Source of the DNA: Acidovorax sp. GBBC 1281 | Lineage (GTDB): Bacteria > Pseudomonadota > Gammaproteobacteria > Burkholderiales > Burkholderiaceae_C | NCBI RefSeq assembly: GCF_028473645.1 | Contig: NZ_CP097269.1 | Location: 5,417,501-5,481,500, forward strand | DNA length: 64,000 nucleotides | Direction of reading: 5' to 3' | In this document: piece after piece, positions 16,360 through 27,159 of the stretch | Layout of the letters: each line of letters begins with the position of its first letter | Position numbering within the stretch: the first letter of the stretch is position 1 | Program-made: the position numbers and the translations under genes | Notes under the pieces: generated by a model | Database searches by the model: none | Told to the model about the DNA's origin: nothing | Seen by the model: only the letters and a program-made list of their open reading frames with translations

Positions 16360-18006
16360 ATGCAGGGTTTGATGCAATCCGGAGCACTGCTCATCTCCAC
16401 GTTGCTGGAGCACGCGGCTCACCACCACGGCGACGTGGAGATCGTCTCCCACGTCGACGCGCACACCAGCCTGCGCACCAGTTGGGGCGAAGTGGGCCGC
16501 CGCGCGCGGCGCCTGGCCAGCGCCCTGCACGCTCGCGGTCTGCCGCAGGGCGCGCGGGTCGGCACGCTGGCCTGGAACACGCACCGGCACCTGGAGCTGT
16601 ACTACGCGGTCTCGGGCATGGGCGCCATCCTGCACACCGTGAACCCGCGCCTGTTCCCCGAGCAGATCAGCTACATCGTCAACCACGCGGCCGACGAGTA
16701 CCTGTGCTTCGACCCGGACTTCGCGCCGCTCGTGGCCCAGATCGCGCCGCACCTGCCCTCCGTCAGGGCCTACGTGGCCCTGTGCCGGCGCGACCAGTTG
16801 CCGGCGGTGAACCTGCCCGCGCCGCTGCTGTGCTACGAAGACCTGGTGGACGCGGGCGACGCCGCTTTCGCCTGGCCCGCGCTGGACGAGAACACCGCCT
16901 CGTCGCTCTGCTACACCTCGGGCACCACCGGCCACCCCAAGGGCGTGCTGTACAGCCACCGCTCGACGGTGCTGCATTCGTGGACCGCCTGCGCCACGGA
17001 CGGCCTGGGGCTGGGCGCGCGCGACAGCGTGCTGCTGGCCGTGCCCATGTTCCACGTGAACGCCTGGGGCATTCCGTATGCGAGCGCCATGAGCGGCGCC
17101 AAGCTCGTGCTGCCCGGCCCCAACCTCTCGGGCGAGCGCCTCTTCGCGCTGCTGCGCGACGAGCAGTGCACGCTTTCGCTGGGCGTGCCCACGGTGTGGC
17201 TGGGCTTCTTCCAGCATGCCGAGGCGTTGCCCGCCGCCGAGCGCGCGGCGCTGCGGCTGCAACGCGTGGTGGTGGGCGGATCGGCCGCGCCGCGCGCCAT
17301 CATCGAGAAGTTCGACCGGCTCTTCGGTGCGTTCGTGATCCAGGCCTGGGGCATGACGGAGACCAGCCCGCTGGCCACCATCGGCAACCTGCTGCCCCGG
17401 CATGCCGACCTGCCCGCCGAAGGGCGCCACGCCGTGCAGGCCCGCCAGGGCCGCGCCATCTTCGGCGTGGAGATCGCGGTGTTCGACGCCGAGGGGCGCC
17501 AGCGCGCGCAGGACGACCGCACCCCCGGCGACCTCAAGGTGCGCGGGCCCTGGGTGGTGTCGGCCTACTACGGCCAGGAGCCGGGCGCGGCCCTGGATGC
17601 GGACGGCTGGTTCGCCACGGGCGACGTGGCGCTGATCGACGCCGAGGGCTACGTGCAGATCACCGACCGCTCCAAGGACGTGATCAAGTCCGGCGGCGAA
17701 TGGATTTCCTCCATCGACCTGGAGAACCTGGCCGTGGGCCACCCCAAGGTCCAGGAGGCCGCGGTGATCGGCGCCTACCACAGCAAGTGGCAGGAGCGCC
17801 CCCTGCTCATCGTGGTGCCCAAGGCGGGCGAGTCGGTGAGCGGCGCGGAGATCCTCGACTTCATGAAGGACCGCATCGCACGCTGGTGGATGCCCGACGA
17901 CGTGGTGTTCATCGACGCGCTGCCCCACACCGCCACCGGCAAGCTGCAAAAGACGCGGCTGCGCGAATTGTTCCGCGACCACCGCCTGCCCACCGACGCG
18001 GCCTGA
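16360..18006 (+). CDS. AMP-forming acyl-CoA ligase
   Basis: 548-residue member of the adenylate-forming family, medium/long-chain fatty-acyl-CoA ligase type. [11 protein letters not shown] at 185-195 is the AMP-binding loop, WGMTETSP the A5 motif, and [11 protein letters not shown] carries the catalytic Lys at about 528. It would activate a carboxylic acid to its CoA ester with ATP. ATG 16360 is preceded by GAGGAAG; an in-frame ATG at 16372 is possible. As first gene of an ABC-transporter operon with lactonase and dehydrogenases, it probably activates the imported acid or the ring-opened product rather than ordinary fatty acids. Confidence 0.87.
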   Translation: MQGLMQSGALLISTLLEHAAHHHGDVEIVSHVDAHTSLRTSWGEVGRRARRLASALHARGLPQGARVGTLAWNTHRHLELYYAVSGMGAILHTVNPRLFPEQISYIVNHAADEYLCFDPDFAPLVAQIAPHLPSVRAYVALCRRDQLPAVNLPAPLLCYEDLVDAGDAAFAWPALDENTASSLCYTSGTTGHPKGVLYSHRSTVLHSWTACATDGLGLGARDSVLLAVPMFHVNAWGIPYASAMSGAKLVLPGPNLSGERLFALLRDEQCTLSLGVPTVWLGFFQHAEALPAAERAALRLQRVVVGGSAAPRAIIEKFDRLFGAFVIQAWGMTETSPLATIGNLLPRHADLPAEGRHAVQARQGRAIFGVEIAVFDAEGRQRAQDDRTPGDLKVRGPWVVSAYYGQEPGAALDADGWFATGDVALIDAEGYVQITDRSKDVIKSGGEWISSIDLENLAVGHPKVQEAAVIGAYHSKWQERPLLIVVPKAGESVSGAEILDFMKDRIARWWMPDDVVFIDALPHTATGKLQKTRLRELFRDHRLPTDAA

Positions 18007-18118
18007 CTCCACGCCCCGCGGCCCCTGCCGGCCGCTGGCATCGCACACCCCGCGGACGGCGGGGCCCTGGATGCATCCGTCCCGACCGAAGACACGCACA
18101 CACCAAGGAGACACACCC

Positions 18119-19342
18119 ATGCCATTGCCCAGCTCCCGCCTTGCCCTTGCCGCCCTGGCCCTCGCCTGCGGCGCAGCGGCCCATGCCCAGATCAGCGACG
18201 ATGTGGTGCGCATCGGTGTCATGGCCGACCAGACCGGCCCCTACTCGGGCAACGGCGGCCCCGGCTCCACGCTGGCCGTGCGCATGGCCGCGGAGGACTT
18301 CGGCGGCGCCGTGCTCGGCAAGCCCGTCGAGGTGGTCGTGGCCGACGACCAGAACAAGCCCGACGTGGGCTTGAACATCGCGCGCAAGTGGCTCGACACC
18401 GAGAAGGTGGACACCATCGTCGGCGGCTCGGCCTCGTCGATCGCGCTGGGCATCTCCAGCCTGCTCAAGGAACGCAAGAAGCCCTACCTGATCGCGGGCA
18501 CGGTGAGCGCGGAGCTGACTAACAAGTCCTGCTCGCCGATGAACTTCCAGTTCCTCACCGACACCTATGCGCTGCCCAAGGCCGGCGTGCAGAGCCTGAT
18601 GAAGCAGGGCATCAAGAGCTTCTATTTCATCACCGTGGATTACGCCTTCGGCCAGGCCTACCAGGACGATGCGACGCGCTTCATCCAGGCCGCCGGCGGC
18701 AAGGTGGTGGGCTCTGTCAAGCACCCGCTGGGCGCCACCGACTTCTCGTCGTACCTGCTGCAGGCGCAGTCCAGCGGCGCGCAGGCCATCGTGATCCTGA
18801 ACGCGGGACTCGATCTGTCGAACGCGCTCAAGCAGGCCGCGGAATACAAGATCACGCGCGGCGGCCAGGTGGTGACGGTGTTCGGCATGACGATCAACAG
18901 CGTCTCGGCCATGGGACTGGACGTGGCCCAGGGCCTGCAGCTGACGCTGCCGTTCTACTGGGACCGCGATGAGGCCTCTCGCGCCTGGGCCAAGCGCTTC
19001 ATGGCGCGCAACAAGGGCGTGGTGCCCACCTACATCCACGCGGGCGCCTACAGCGCCGCCTGGCACTACCTGCAGGCCGTGAAGGCTGCGGGCACCGACG
19101 ACGGCGCCAAGGTCGCGGCCAAGATGCGCGAGCTGCCCATCAACGACTTCTTCTCCAAGGACGTAAAGATTCGCGAGGACGGCCAGGCGCTGCGCACGGT
19201 GTACGCCATACAGGTCAAGAAGCCCTCCGAGTCCAAGGGCCCCAACGACTTCTACACGGTGCGCGGCGAGATCCCGCCCGAGCAGACCTGGCGCCCGCTG
19301 TCCGAGAGCAGCTGCGACTACATCAAGGCCGCCGCCAAGTAG
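18119..19342 (+). CDS. Liv-type ABC transporter substrate-binding protein
   Basis: 407 residues with a Sec signal peptide (hydrophobic 8-20, cleavage after AHA at about 23), then a type I periplasmic-binding fold beginning ISDDVVRIGVMADQTGPYSG. It belongs to the branched-chain amino-acid/amide receptor family, whose members also carry aromatic and aliphatic acids. AAGGAG precedes the start. The matching permeases and ATPases are encoded at 21026-24410. Its place behind an acyl-CoA ligase suggests that the ligand is a carboxylic acid to be catabolised, not leucine. Confidence 0.88.
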   Translation: MPLPSSRLALAALALACGAAAHAQISDDVVRIGVMADQTGPYSGNGGPGSTLAVRMAAEDFGGAVLGKPVEVVVADDQNKPDVGLNIARKWLDTEKVDTIVGGSASSIALGISSLLKERKKPYLIAGTVSAELTNKSCSPMNFQFLTDTYALPKAGVQSLMKQGIKSFYFITVDYAFGQAYQDDATRFIQAAGGKVVGSVKHPLGATDFSSYLLQAQSSGAQAIVILNAGLDLSNALKQAAEYKITRGGQVVTVFGMTINSVSAMGLDVAQGLQLTLPFYWDRDEASRAWAKRFMARNKGVVPTYIHAGAYSAAWHYLQAVKAAGTDDGAKVAAKMRELPINDFFSKDVKIREDGQALRTVYAIQVKKPSESKGPNDFYTVRGEIPPEQTWRPLSESSCDYIKAAAK

Positions 19343-19378
19343 GCCCGCGCCCGGCCGATACGCAGCCCGAGCCCCACC

Positions 19379-20287
19379 ATGGACCTCCGGATCGACATCC
19401 TGGCCCCGCAGCGGGACCTGCTGGGCGAATGCCCGCTGTGGGACGCGCGCACGCAGTCGCTCTACTGGATCGACGGGCGCGCCGGCATCGTGCGGCGCCA
19501 CACACCGGCCACCGGGGCCGGCGCGCAGTGGCAACTGCCCCAGCACATCGGCGCGATCGCGCTGTGCTACAGCGGCCGCCTGCTGCTGGCGCTGGAGGAC
19601 GACTTCCAGTACCTGGACCCGGACACGGGCACCCTCTCGCCCCTGGGCGTTCGGGTGGCGCACGGCGCCGACCGGATGCGCCTGAACGACGGCCGCACCG
19701 ACCGCAACGGGCGCTTCGTGGTGGGATCGATGACGCTGGGCCGCATGGCGCCCGAGGGCGCGCTCTACCAACTCGGCGCGCACAGCGTGCGCACGCTGGA
19801 CACCGGCATCCACGTGGCCAACGGCACCTGCTTCAGCCCCGACGGGCGCTGGCTGTACTTTGCCGACAGCCCCACGCATCAGGTGCGCCGCTACGCCTAC
19901 GACCCTGCCACGGGCGACATCGGCCCGGCCGAAGTGCTGGTGGACGCGCGCGTGCTGGGCTCCGTGCCCGACGGCGCTACCGTGGACGCCGAGGGCTGCC
20001 TGTGGGTGGCGCTGGTGCAGAACGGCCAGCTCGCACGCTTCACGCCCGACGGGCGGCTGGAGCGCCGCATCCAGCTGCCCGTGACCTTCGTGACCTGCCC
20101 CTGCTTCGGCGGCCCCGGGCTGGACGTGATCTACCTCACCTCCATCCGCGACAGCGGCAACCTGCTGCGCAGCGATCACCCGGACGCGGGCGCCGTGTTC
20201 GCCATCCACGGCACGGGCGTGCGCGGGCTGGAGGAAGCCCGCTTCGCCGACCTCCCCTCTCACCATTCGACAAGGACCCCCCAATGA
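19379..20287 (+). CDS. SMP-30/gluconolactonase-family lactonase
   Basis: 302-residue six-bladed beta-propeller of the SMP-30/LRE family. LLGECPLWD carries the metal-binding Glu near 17; RLNDGRTDRNGRFVVGSM and PDGATVDAEGCLWVA carry the Asn and Asp ligands. Relatives hydrolyse sugar and other lactones with a divalent metal. In an island that also encodes a Baeyer-Villiger-type monooxygenase it could open the lactone formed from a cyclic ketone. Its stop overlaps the next start by four bases (ATGA), so translation is coupled. Confidence 0.87.
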   Translation: MDLRIDILAPQRDLLGECPLWDARTQSLYWIDGRAGIVRRHTPATGAGAQWQLPQHIGAIALCYSGRLLLALEDDFQYLDPDTGTLSPLGVRVAHGADRMRLNDGRTDRNGRFVVGSMTLGRMAPEGALYQLGAHSVRTLDTGIHVANGTCFSPDGRWLYFADSPTHQVRRYAYDPATGDIGPAEVLVDARVLGSVPDGATVDAEGCLWVALVQNGQLARFTPDGRLERRIQLPVTFVTCPCFGGPGLDVIYLTSIRDSGNLLRSDHPDAGAVFAIHGTGVRGLEEARFADLPSHHSTRTPQ

Positions 20288-21039
20288 CCACCCGACGTTT
20301 CGAAGGCAAGGTTGCCCTCATCACCGGAGGTGCGCGCGGCATCGGCCGTGCCATCGCCGACGCCATGGCGGCCGAAGGCGCCGCCGTCGGCATCCTGGAC
20401 CGCGCCGAGGACATGGCGCACGAAGCCGCCGAGCAGTTGCAGGCGCAGGGGCTTCAGGCCATGGCCTTCGGCGGCGACGTGGCGCGCCGCGCGAGCTTCA
20501 GCGACGCCGTGGGTGCGCTCAAGGAGCGCTTCGGCCGCCTGGACGTGCTCGTGAACAACGCCATCTGGGTGCGCTACGGCCCCATCGACGCCATCACGCC
20601 CGAGATGCTCGATCGCATGGTGGGCACGGGCTTCAACTCGGTGGTCTGGGGCATCCAGGTGGGTGCCGAAGCCATGGAGGCCGGCGGCAGCATCGTCAAC
20701 ATCGCCTCGTCGGCCGCCTTTCTGGGCCTGCCCGAGGGAATGCTGTACTGCGGTGTGAAGGCCGGCGTGCTGGGGCTGACCCGCTCGGCCGCCGTGGACC
20801 TGGGGCCGCGCGGCATCCGCGTCAACGCCATCTGCCCGGGCTCGGTGCTCACCGAGGGCGTGAAGATCAACGTCGATGCCGAAAAGGCCAAGCTGCGCAT
20901 CGCCAAGACGCCGATGAAGCGCCTGGGCGAGGTGGAGGACATCGCCAAGGCCGCATGCTTCCTGGCCTCGGACGACGCCAGCTTCGTGACCGGCGAGTCG
21001 CTGCTCGTGGACGGCGGCGTCACCCATGCCTTCCTCTGA
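20284..21039 (+). CDS. short-chain dehydrogenase/reductase (SDR)
   Basis: 251-residue classical SDR. The coenzyme motif TGGARGIG is at 15-22, the catalytic Ser lies in IASSAA and the Tyr/Lys pair in YCGVKAG. The usual NNAG is NNAIW here, a small departure in the active-site strand. An acidic LDRAED at the end of the second strand favours NAD over NADP. It probably oxidises an alcohol or hydroxy-acid intermediate. It sits between the lactonase and LivG-type ATPase genes and overlaps both. Confidence 0.87.
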   Translation: MTTRRFEGKVALITGGARGIGRAIADAMAAEGAAVGILDRAEDMAHEAAEQLQAQGLQAMAFGGDVARRASFSDAVGALKERFGRLDVLVNNAIWVRYGPIDAITPEMLDRMVGTGFNSVVWGIQVGAEAMEAGGSIVNIASSAAFLGLPEGMLYCGVKAGVLGLTRSAAVDLGPRGIRVNAICPGSVLTEGVKINVDAEKAKLRIAKTPMKRLGEVEDIAKAACFLASDDASFVTGESLLVDGGVTHAFL

Positions 21040-21809
21040 GCCGCCCAACGGCCGCCCCGCCATGGACGCCCCCTTCATCCTCGAAGCCCGCCAGCTCAGC
21101 CGGCAGTTCCGCGGCTTCTACGCCGTCAAGGACGTGGACCTGCGGGTGCGCCGGCACTCGGTCCACGCCCTCATCGGGCCCAACGGCGCAGGCAAGACGA
21201 CCTGCTTCAACCTGCTCACCACCTTCCTGCGGCCCTCCTCGGGCACCGTGGTCTTCAACGGCCGCGACATCTCGCGCAGCGACCCCGCCTCCGTGGCCAT
21301 GGCGGGCCTGGTGCGATCGTTCCAGATCTCGGCCGTCTTCGGACAGATGACGGTGCTGGAGAACGTGCGCGTGGCGCTGCAGAAGCGCCACGGCGGCACC
21401 TTCGCCTTCTGGCGCAATGTGAAGGTCCTGCGCACGCTGGACGCGCGGGCGCTGGAGCTGCTGGAACGCGTGGGCCTCACGCGCTGGCGCGACACGCCCG
21501 CCGGCGAGCTGCCCTATGGGCGCAAGCGCGCGCTGGAGCTGGCCACCACCATCGCCATGGAGCCCGAGATGATCCTGCTGGACGAGCCCATGGCGGGCCT
21601 GGGCCACGAGGACATCGGCCCGGTGGTGGCGCTGATCCGCGAAGCCGCGCGCGGGCGCACGGTGCTCATGGTCGAGCACAACATGAAGGTCATCGCCGAG
21701 CTGTGCGACCGCGTGACCGTGCTGCAGGCCGGCCAGGTGCTGGCCGAGGACAGCTATGACGAGGTCTCGCGCGACCCGCGCGTCATCGAAGCCTACGTAG
21801 GAGGTGCCC

Positions 21810-21817
<8 letters not shown>
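21026..21817 (+). CDS. ABC transporter ATP-binding protein, LivG type
   Basis: 263 residues. Walker A is GPNGAGKTT at 51-59, Walker B MILLDEPMAGL, switch His in MVEHNMKVI; the signature helix is the LivG-like LPYGRKRALELA. It powers the Liv-type importer together with the next gene. The start at 21026 overlaps the SDR by 14 bases; an ATG at 21062 would leave a 22-base gap. Neither has a strong Shine-Dalgarno. It overlaps the following LivF-type gene by eight bases. Confidence 0.9.
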
Positions 21818-22529
<712 letters not shown>

Positions 22530-22563
22530 GCCCTTCTTCACCCAACGCAGGACGGACAACACG

Positions 22564-23445
22564 ATGGACGGGCTATTCGGAATCCCCTGGGCTGCACTGA
22601 TCGGGCAGCTTCTGGTCGGGCTCATCAACGGCGCCTTCTATGCCCTGATGAGCCTGGGGCTGTCGATCATCTTCGGGCTGCTGCACGTGGTCAATTTCGC
22701 CCACGGCGCGCAGTACATGCTGGGCGCTTTCGTGGCGTGGGGGCTGCTCGAATACCTGGGTATCGGCTACTGGCCGGCGCTCGTCATCGCGCCGCTGGTG
22801 GTGGCGGGCTTCGGGGTCGTGTTCGAGCGCCTGATGCTGCGCCGGCTGTATGCGCTGGACCATGTGTACGCGCTGCTGCTGACCTTCGGCGTGGCGCTGC
22901 TCATGGAGGGCGCCTTCCGCCTGCAGTTCGGCGTGAGCGGCCAACCCTACCCCAACCCGCTGACGGGCGGCATCGACGTGGGCGTGACCTTCCTGCCGCT
23001 GTACCGCGTTTGGGTAATCGCCGCAGCGCTGGCGGTCTGCCTGGGCACCTGGTTCTTCATCGAGAAGACCAAGCTGGGCGCGTACCTGCGCGCGGCCAAC
23101 GAGAACGCCCCGCTGGTGCGCACCTTCGGCATCAACGTGCCGCGCATGCTCATGCTCACCTACGGGCTGGGCGTGGGCCTGGCGGGCCTGAGCGGCGTGA
23201 TGGCCGCGCCGATCTACCAGGTAAGCCCGCTGATGGGCTCGAACCTGATCATCGTCGTGTTCGCGGTGGTGGTGATCGGCGGCATGGGCTCCATCCTGGG
23301 CTCCATCGTCACCGGCTTCGCGCTCGGCGCCATCGAGGGCCTGACCAAGGTCTTCTATCCCGATGGCGCGGGGGTGGTCATCTTCGTGGTGATGATCCTC
23401 GTGCTCGCCGTCCGTCCCCATGGCCTCTTCGGCCGTGCCCACTAG
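22564..23445 (+). CDS. ABC transporter permease, LivH type
   Basis: 293-residue inner-membrane permease with about eight hydrophobic helices. The LivH fingerprint GLSIIFGLLHVVNFAHGA and a cytoplasmic ATPase-contact loop around LGAYLRAANENAPLVRTFGI are present. It starts 34 bp after the LivF-type gene and ends 8 bp before the second permease. Confidence 0.9.
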   Translation: MDGLFGIPWAALIGQLLVGLINGAFYALMSLGLSIIFGLLHVVNFAHGAQYMLGAFVAWGLLEYLGIGYWPALVIAPLVVAGFGVVFERLMLRRLYALDHVYALLLTFGVALLMEGAFRLQFGVSGQPYPNPLTGGIDVGVTFLPLYRVWVIAAALAVCLGTWFFIEKTKLGAYLRAANENAPLVRTFGINVPRMLMLTYGLGVGLAGLSGVMAAPIYQVSPLMGSNLIIVVFAVVVIGGMGSILGSIVTGFALGAIEGLTKVFYPDGAGVVIFVVMILVLAVRPHGLFGRAH

Positions 23446-23453
23446 GAGTCGCC

Positions 23454-24410
23454 ATGGACCTGCTGAGTCGACGCACCCACAACGCGCTGCTGCTGGCCGC
23501 CCTGGCTTGCCTGGCCGCCGCGCCGTTCGTGGTGTACCCCATGTTCCTCATGAAGCTGATGTGCTTCGCGCTGCTGGCGGCATCGGTCAACCTGCTGGTC
23601 GGCTACGTCGGCCTGCTGTCGTTCGGCCACGCCATGTTCTACGGCACCGCCGGCTACATCACCGCGCACGCGGTCAAGGTCTGGGGTTGGGAGGGCCTGA
23701 GCGGCATCGCCCTGGGCGCGGCCGCGGCCGCTGTGCTGGGCCTGCTGACGGGGCTGCTGGCCATCCGCCGCCAGGGCATCTACTTCTCGATGATCACGCT
23801 GGCCTTCGCGCAGCTGGTGTACTTCATGGCGCTGCGCCTGCCGTTCACGGGCGGCGAGGACGGCATCCAGAACATTCCACGCCCCACCGTGCTGGGTCTG
23901 TTCTCGCTGGAGAACACGCTGGTGCTGTACTACTTCGTCACGGTGCTCATCGGCGGCGCGTTCTGGCTGATCCACCGGCTGGTGCACTCGCCCTTCGGGC
24001 AGGTGCTGCGCGCCATCCGCGACAACGAGCCGCGCGCCCAGAGCCTGGGCTACCGCGTCAACCGCTACAAGCTGCTGGCCTTCGTGCTGTCGGCCGCCAT
24101 CGCGGGCTTCGCGGGCTCGCTCAAGGCGCTGGTGTTCCAGCTCGCCTCGCTGACCGACGTGCACTGGGCCACCTCGGGCGAGGCCCTGCTCATCTGCATC
24201 GTGGGCGGCATGCAGACGCTGCTGGGCCCGGTGGTGGGCGCCATGGTCATCGTGACCATGGAGAACTACCTCGCCTCGTTCGCCGAGTGGGTGCTGATCC
24301 TGCAGGGCGTGGTGTTCGTCGTCGTGGTCATGCTGTTCCGCAAGGGCATCGTCGGCCAGTTCCAGGCCTATCTCGCCAGCCGCCGCCAGCGCGGCGCGGC
24401 ACCGCTGTAG
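23454..24410 (+). CDS. ABC transporter permease, LivM type
   Basis: 318-residue permease with about ten hydrophobic helices. SVNLLVGYVGLLSFGHAMFY is the LivM hallmark, and VLRAIRDNEPRAQSLGY is the ATPase-coupling loop. TAGGAG precedes the start. It completes a full five-part Liv-type importer encoded within this operon. Confidence 0.9.
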   Translation: MDLLSRRTHNALLLAALACLAAAPFVVYPMFLMKLMCFALLAASVNLLVGYVGLLSFGHAMFYGTAGYITAHAVKVWGWEGLSGIALGAAAAAVLGLLTGLLAIRRQGIYFSMITLAFAQLVYFMALRLPFTGGEDGIQNIPRPTVLGLFSLENTLVLYYFVTVLIGGAFWLIHRLVHSPFGQVLRAIRDNEPRAQSLGYRVNRYKLLAFVLSAAIAGFAGSLKALVFQLASLTDVHWATSGEALLICIVGGMQTLLGPVVGAMVIVTMENYLASFAEWVLILQGVVFVVVVMLFRKGIVGQFQAYLASRRQRGAAPL

Positions 24411-24419
24411 GAAGACCCC

Positions 24420-25211
24420 ATGCCAGCCCATGCACTTCCCCTCAACTGGCCCGCCACGCCCGGGCTGCTGGCCGGCCGCCTGGCCCTTGTCACGGGTGCG
24501 GCCAGCGGCATCGGCCGCGCGGTGGCCGTGGCCTTCGCCCAGGCCGGCGCGCGCGTCATCGTGACCGACCTGCAGGCCGAGCGCTGCGCGGACACGTTGC
24601 GCGATGTGCGCGCCGCCGGCACCGAGGGCTGGGCCTGGGCGCTCGACGTGTCCAGCGCCCAGGCCTGCCATGACCTCGCCACGCAGGTGGCGCAGTCGGT
24701 CGGCGATGTGGACACGCTCGTCAACAACGCGGGGGTGATCATCCGCGAAGGCATCGACAGCCCGCGCGCCGCCGAGAACCTGCGCCGCACGATGGACGTG
24801 AACCTCTTCGGGGTGTTCCACACGGTGCACGCCTGGCTGCCCGCGCTGCGGCGCACGCGCGGCAGCATCATCAATGTGGCCTCGGGCGCGGCATTCATCG
24901 CGCAGGGCGGTGCGCTGGGCTACTCGCCCTCGAAGGCGGCGGTGAAGATGTTCACGCAGACCCTGGCGCTCGACCTCGCGCCCGATGGCATCCGCGTCAA
25001 CGCGCTGGCGCCGGGCGTGATCGACACACCGATGACCGAGGCCACGCGCGCCAACCCCGAGCGGCTCGCGCGCTTCATGCAGCGCATCCCCGCCGGCCGC
25101 CTGGGCCAGCCGCACGAGCTGGCGGGGCCGGCGGTGTTCCTGGCCTCGGACATGGCGAGCTTCGTCAACGGCGTGACGCTGCCGGTGGACGGCGGCACGC
25201 TGGCCGTCTGA
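24420..25211 (+). CDS. short-chain dehydrogenase/reductase (SDR)
   Basis: 263-residue classical SDR: TGAASGIG coenzyme motif at about 25-32, Asp after the second strand (VTDLQ) favouring NAD, NNAG, catalytic Ser in NVASGAA and YSPSK. The C-terminal PVDGGTLAV is typical. It is separated from the permease by nine bases and so belongs to the transporter operon. It could oxidise a cyclic alcohol to the ketone used by the monooxygenase encoded next; that substrate link is inferred. Confidence 0.87.
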   Translation: MPAHALPLNWPATPGLLAGRLALVTGAASGIGRAVAVAFAQAGARVIVTDLQAERCADTLRDVRAAGTEGWAWALDVSSAQACHDLATQVAQSVGDVDTLVNNAGVIIREGIDSPRAAENLRRTMDVNLFGVFHTVHAWLPALRRTRGSIINVASGAAFIAQGGALGYSPSKAAVKMFTQTLALDLAPDGIRVNALAPGVIDTPMTEATRANPERLARFMQRIPAGRLGQPHELAGPAVFLASDMASFVNGVTLPVDGGTLAV

Positions 25212-25425
25212 GGCAGGCGTGCACGGGGCGCGCGGGCACCCGGAAATCATGGATGTGATGTTGCAGGCCCCACCCGTGCATTTGCTTGATGCGCGCACGG
25301 CGCGAACGCATCATTTCCCGCAGGACAGACCGCACGCCGCACGCGCCAGCGCAGCGCCGGTGGCGACCTGACCCCATCTGAAACCATCCGCGGCACGGAC
25401 CATGCCGCGCCCCAGAGGAGACAAC

Positions 25426-27129
25426 ATGACAACGCAAACCCTGCACGGGAACGCCAACGCTCCCACCCAGTCCCAGCGCATCGACGTGGCCATCGTCGGC
25501 GCGGGCTTCGGCGGCATGTACGCCGTGTACAAGTTCCGGGAAATGGGCCTGAAGATCCAGGGCTTCGAGGCTGGCAGCGACGTGGGCGGCGTGTGGTACT
25601 GGAACCGCTACCCCGGCGCGCGCGTGGACCTGCCCAGCATCGACTACAGCTTCTCCTTCTCGCCCGAGATCGAGCAGGAGTGGACCTGGTCGGAGCAGTT
25701 TGCCGCCCAGCCCGAGCTGCTGCGCTACATCAACTTCGTGGCCGACCGGCTCGACCTGCGCCGGCACATCCAGTTCAACACGCGCGTGACCAGCGCCGTG
25801 TGGAACGAAGAACGCCAGCTGTGGACGGTGAAGACCGACCGCGGCGCCGTCTACGAAGCCACCCACTGCATCATGGCCACCGGCCCGCTGTCCATTCCCA
25901 AGGACCCCGAGATCCCAGGCCTGGAGCGCTTCAAGGGCCGCCTGCTGCGCGCGGCCAGGTGGCCGCACGAGCCCGTGCGCTTCGAAGGCCTGCGCGTGGG
26001 CGTGATCGGCACCGGATCCACCGGCATCCAGATCGTGCAGGAGGTGGGCAAGGAGGCGGGCGAGCTGTTCGTCTTCCAGCGCACGCCCAGTTTCACCATG
26101 CCCATGCGCAACGAAGACCTCACGCCCGAGTACATAGCCGAGGTCAGGCGCCACTACGCCGGCATCCGCGAGTCCGCGCGCAACAGTGCCGTGGGCGGCG
26201 TGCGCCCGCAATCCACCCGCGCGTTCTTCAGCGTGACGCCCCGCCAGCGCCAGCAACTGCTGGAAGATGCCTGGAAGAGCGGCGGCCTGGCCATGCTCGG
26301 CACCTTCTGCGACCTGATGACCAACGCCGAAGCCAACGAGCATGTGGCGCAATTCGTGCGCGGCAAGATCGGCGAGGTCGTGAAGGACCCGGTGACGGCC
26401 GAGCAGCTCAAGCCGCGCGGTTACCCCATCTTCGCCCGCCGCCCCTGCCTCGACTCCAGCTACTACGAGACCTACAACCGCCCCAACGTGCACCTGGTGG
26501 ACCTGCTGAACGACCCGATCGTGGAGATCACCGAGAAGGGCGTTCGCACGCAGTCCGGCGAGGTCGAGCTGGACATGCTCATCCTGGCCACCGGCTACGA
26601 CGGCCTGACGGGCGCGCTGCTGGCCTTCGACGTGGTCGGGCGCGACGGCCGCACCGTCAACGGCAAGTGGCAGGACGGCGCACGCTCCTACCTGGGCCTG
26701 ATGATGGAGGGCTTCCCCAACCTCTTCATGACCACCGGCCCCAACGGCCCCGCCGCGCTGGCCAACATCATCCGCATCAGCGAGAACGACGTGGACTGGA
26801 TCGCCGCCGCCATGCAGCACATGCAGCGCCAGGGCCTGGCCACCATCGAGCCCACCGCCCAGGCCGAGCAGGGCTGGATGGACCTGGTCTACACGCTGTC
26901 GCAGCGCTCGCTGCTGCTCAAGGCCAAGACCTGGTACGTGGGCGCCAACGTGAAAGACAAGCCGCAGGGCCTCACGCTGTTCACCGGAGGCTTCGCCAAG
27001 TATCGCGAGCACTGCGCAGCCGCTGCGCAGGACGGCTACCGCAACTTCGCCTTCCAGCGCCCAACCCTGGCGCGGCCGGCGCCGTATACGGGCCAGGAAG
27101 CCCCGGCCGAAGCAGCGGTGGCGGGCTGA
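25426..27129 (+). CDS. Baeyer-Villiger-type flavin monooxygenase with an altered fingerprint
   Basis: 567 residues. The first Rossmann motif is GAGFGG at 25-30 for FAD; GVWYWNRYPGARVD at 55-68 matches the BVMO motif GxWxxxxYPGxxxD; the second Rossmann motif is GTGSTG for NADPH. The fingerprint FxGxxxHxxxWP reads FKGRLLRAARWP at 169-180, so the conserved His is Arg175. The active-site Arg region (YPIFARRPCLDSSYYE) is intact. The family inserts oxygen next to a ketone to give an ester or lactone. GAGGAG precedes ATG 25426. A 214-bp gap separates it from the SDR, so it may have its own promoter, perhaps under the convergent IclR regulator. Confidence 0.82.
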   Translation: MTTQTLHGNANAPTQSQRIDVAIVGAGFGGMYAVYKFREMGLKIQGFEAGSDVGGVWYWNRYPGARVDLPSIDYSFSFSPEIEQEWTWSEQFAAQPELLRYINFVADRLDLRRHIQFNTRVTSAVWNEERQLWTVKTDRGAVYEATHCIMATGPLSIPKDPEIPGLERFKGRLLRAARWPHEPVRFEGLRVGVIGTGSTGIQIVQEVGKEAGELFVFQRTPSFTMPMRNEDLTPEYIAEVRRHYAGIRESARNSAVGGVRPQSTRAFFSVTPRQRQQLLEDAWKSGGLAMLGTFCDLMTNAEANEHVAQFVRGKIGEVVKDPVTAEQLKPRGYPIFARRPCLDSSYYETYNRPNVHLVDLLNDPIVEITEKGVRTQSGEVELDMLILATGYDGLTGALLAFDVVGRDGRTVNGKWQDGARSYLGLMMEGFPNLFMTTGPNGPAALANIIRISENDVDWIAAAMQHMQRQGLATIEPTAQAEQGWMDLVYTLSQRSLLLKAKTWYVGANVKDKPQGLTLFTGGFAKYREHCAAAAQDGYRNFAFQRPTLARPAPYTGQEAPAEAAVAG

Positions 27130-27159
27130 CCGCCCGCGCCGTCCTGCCCGATGCGTGCG

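Noticed and set aside
25212..25425. Fifth TetR operator in front of the monooxygenase gene
   Set aside because: No TTAC...GTAA dyad was found in the 214-bp gap; this gene may be controlled differently.
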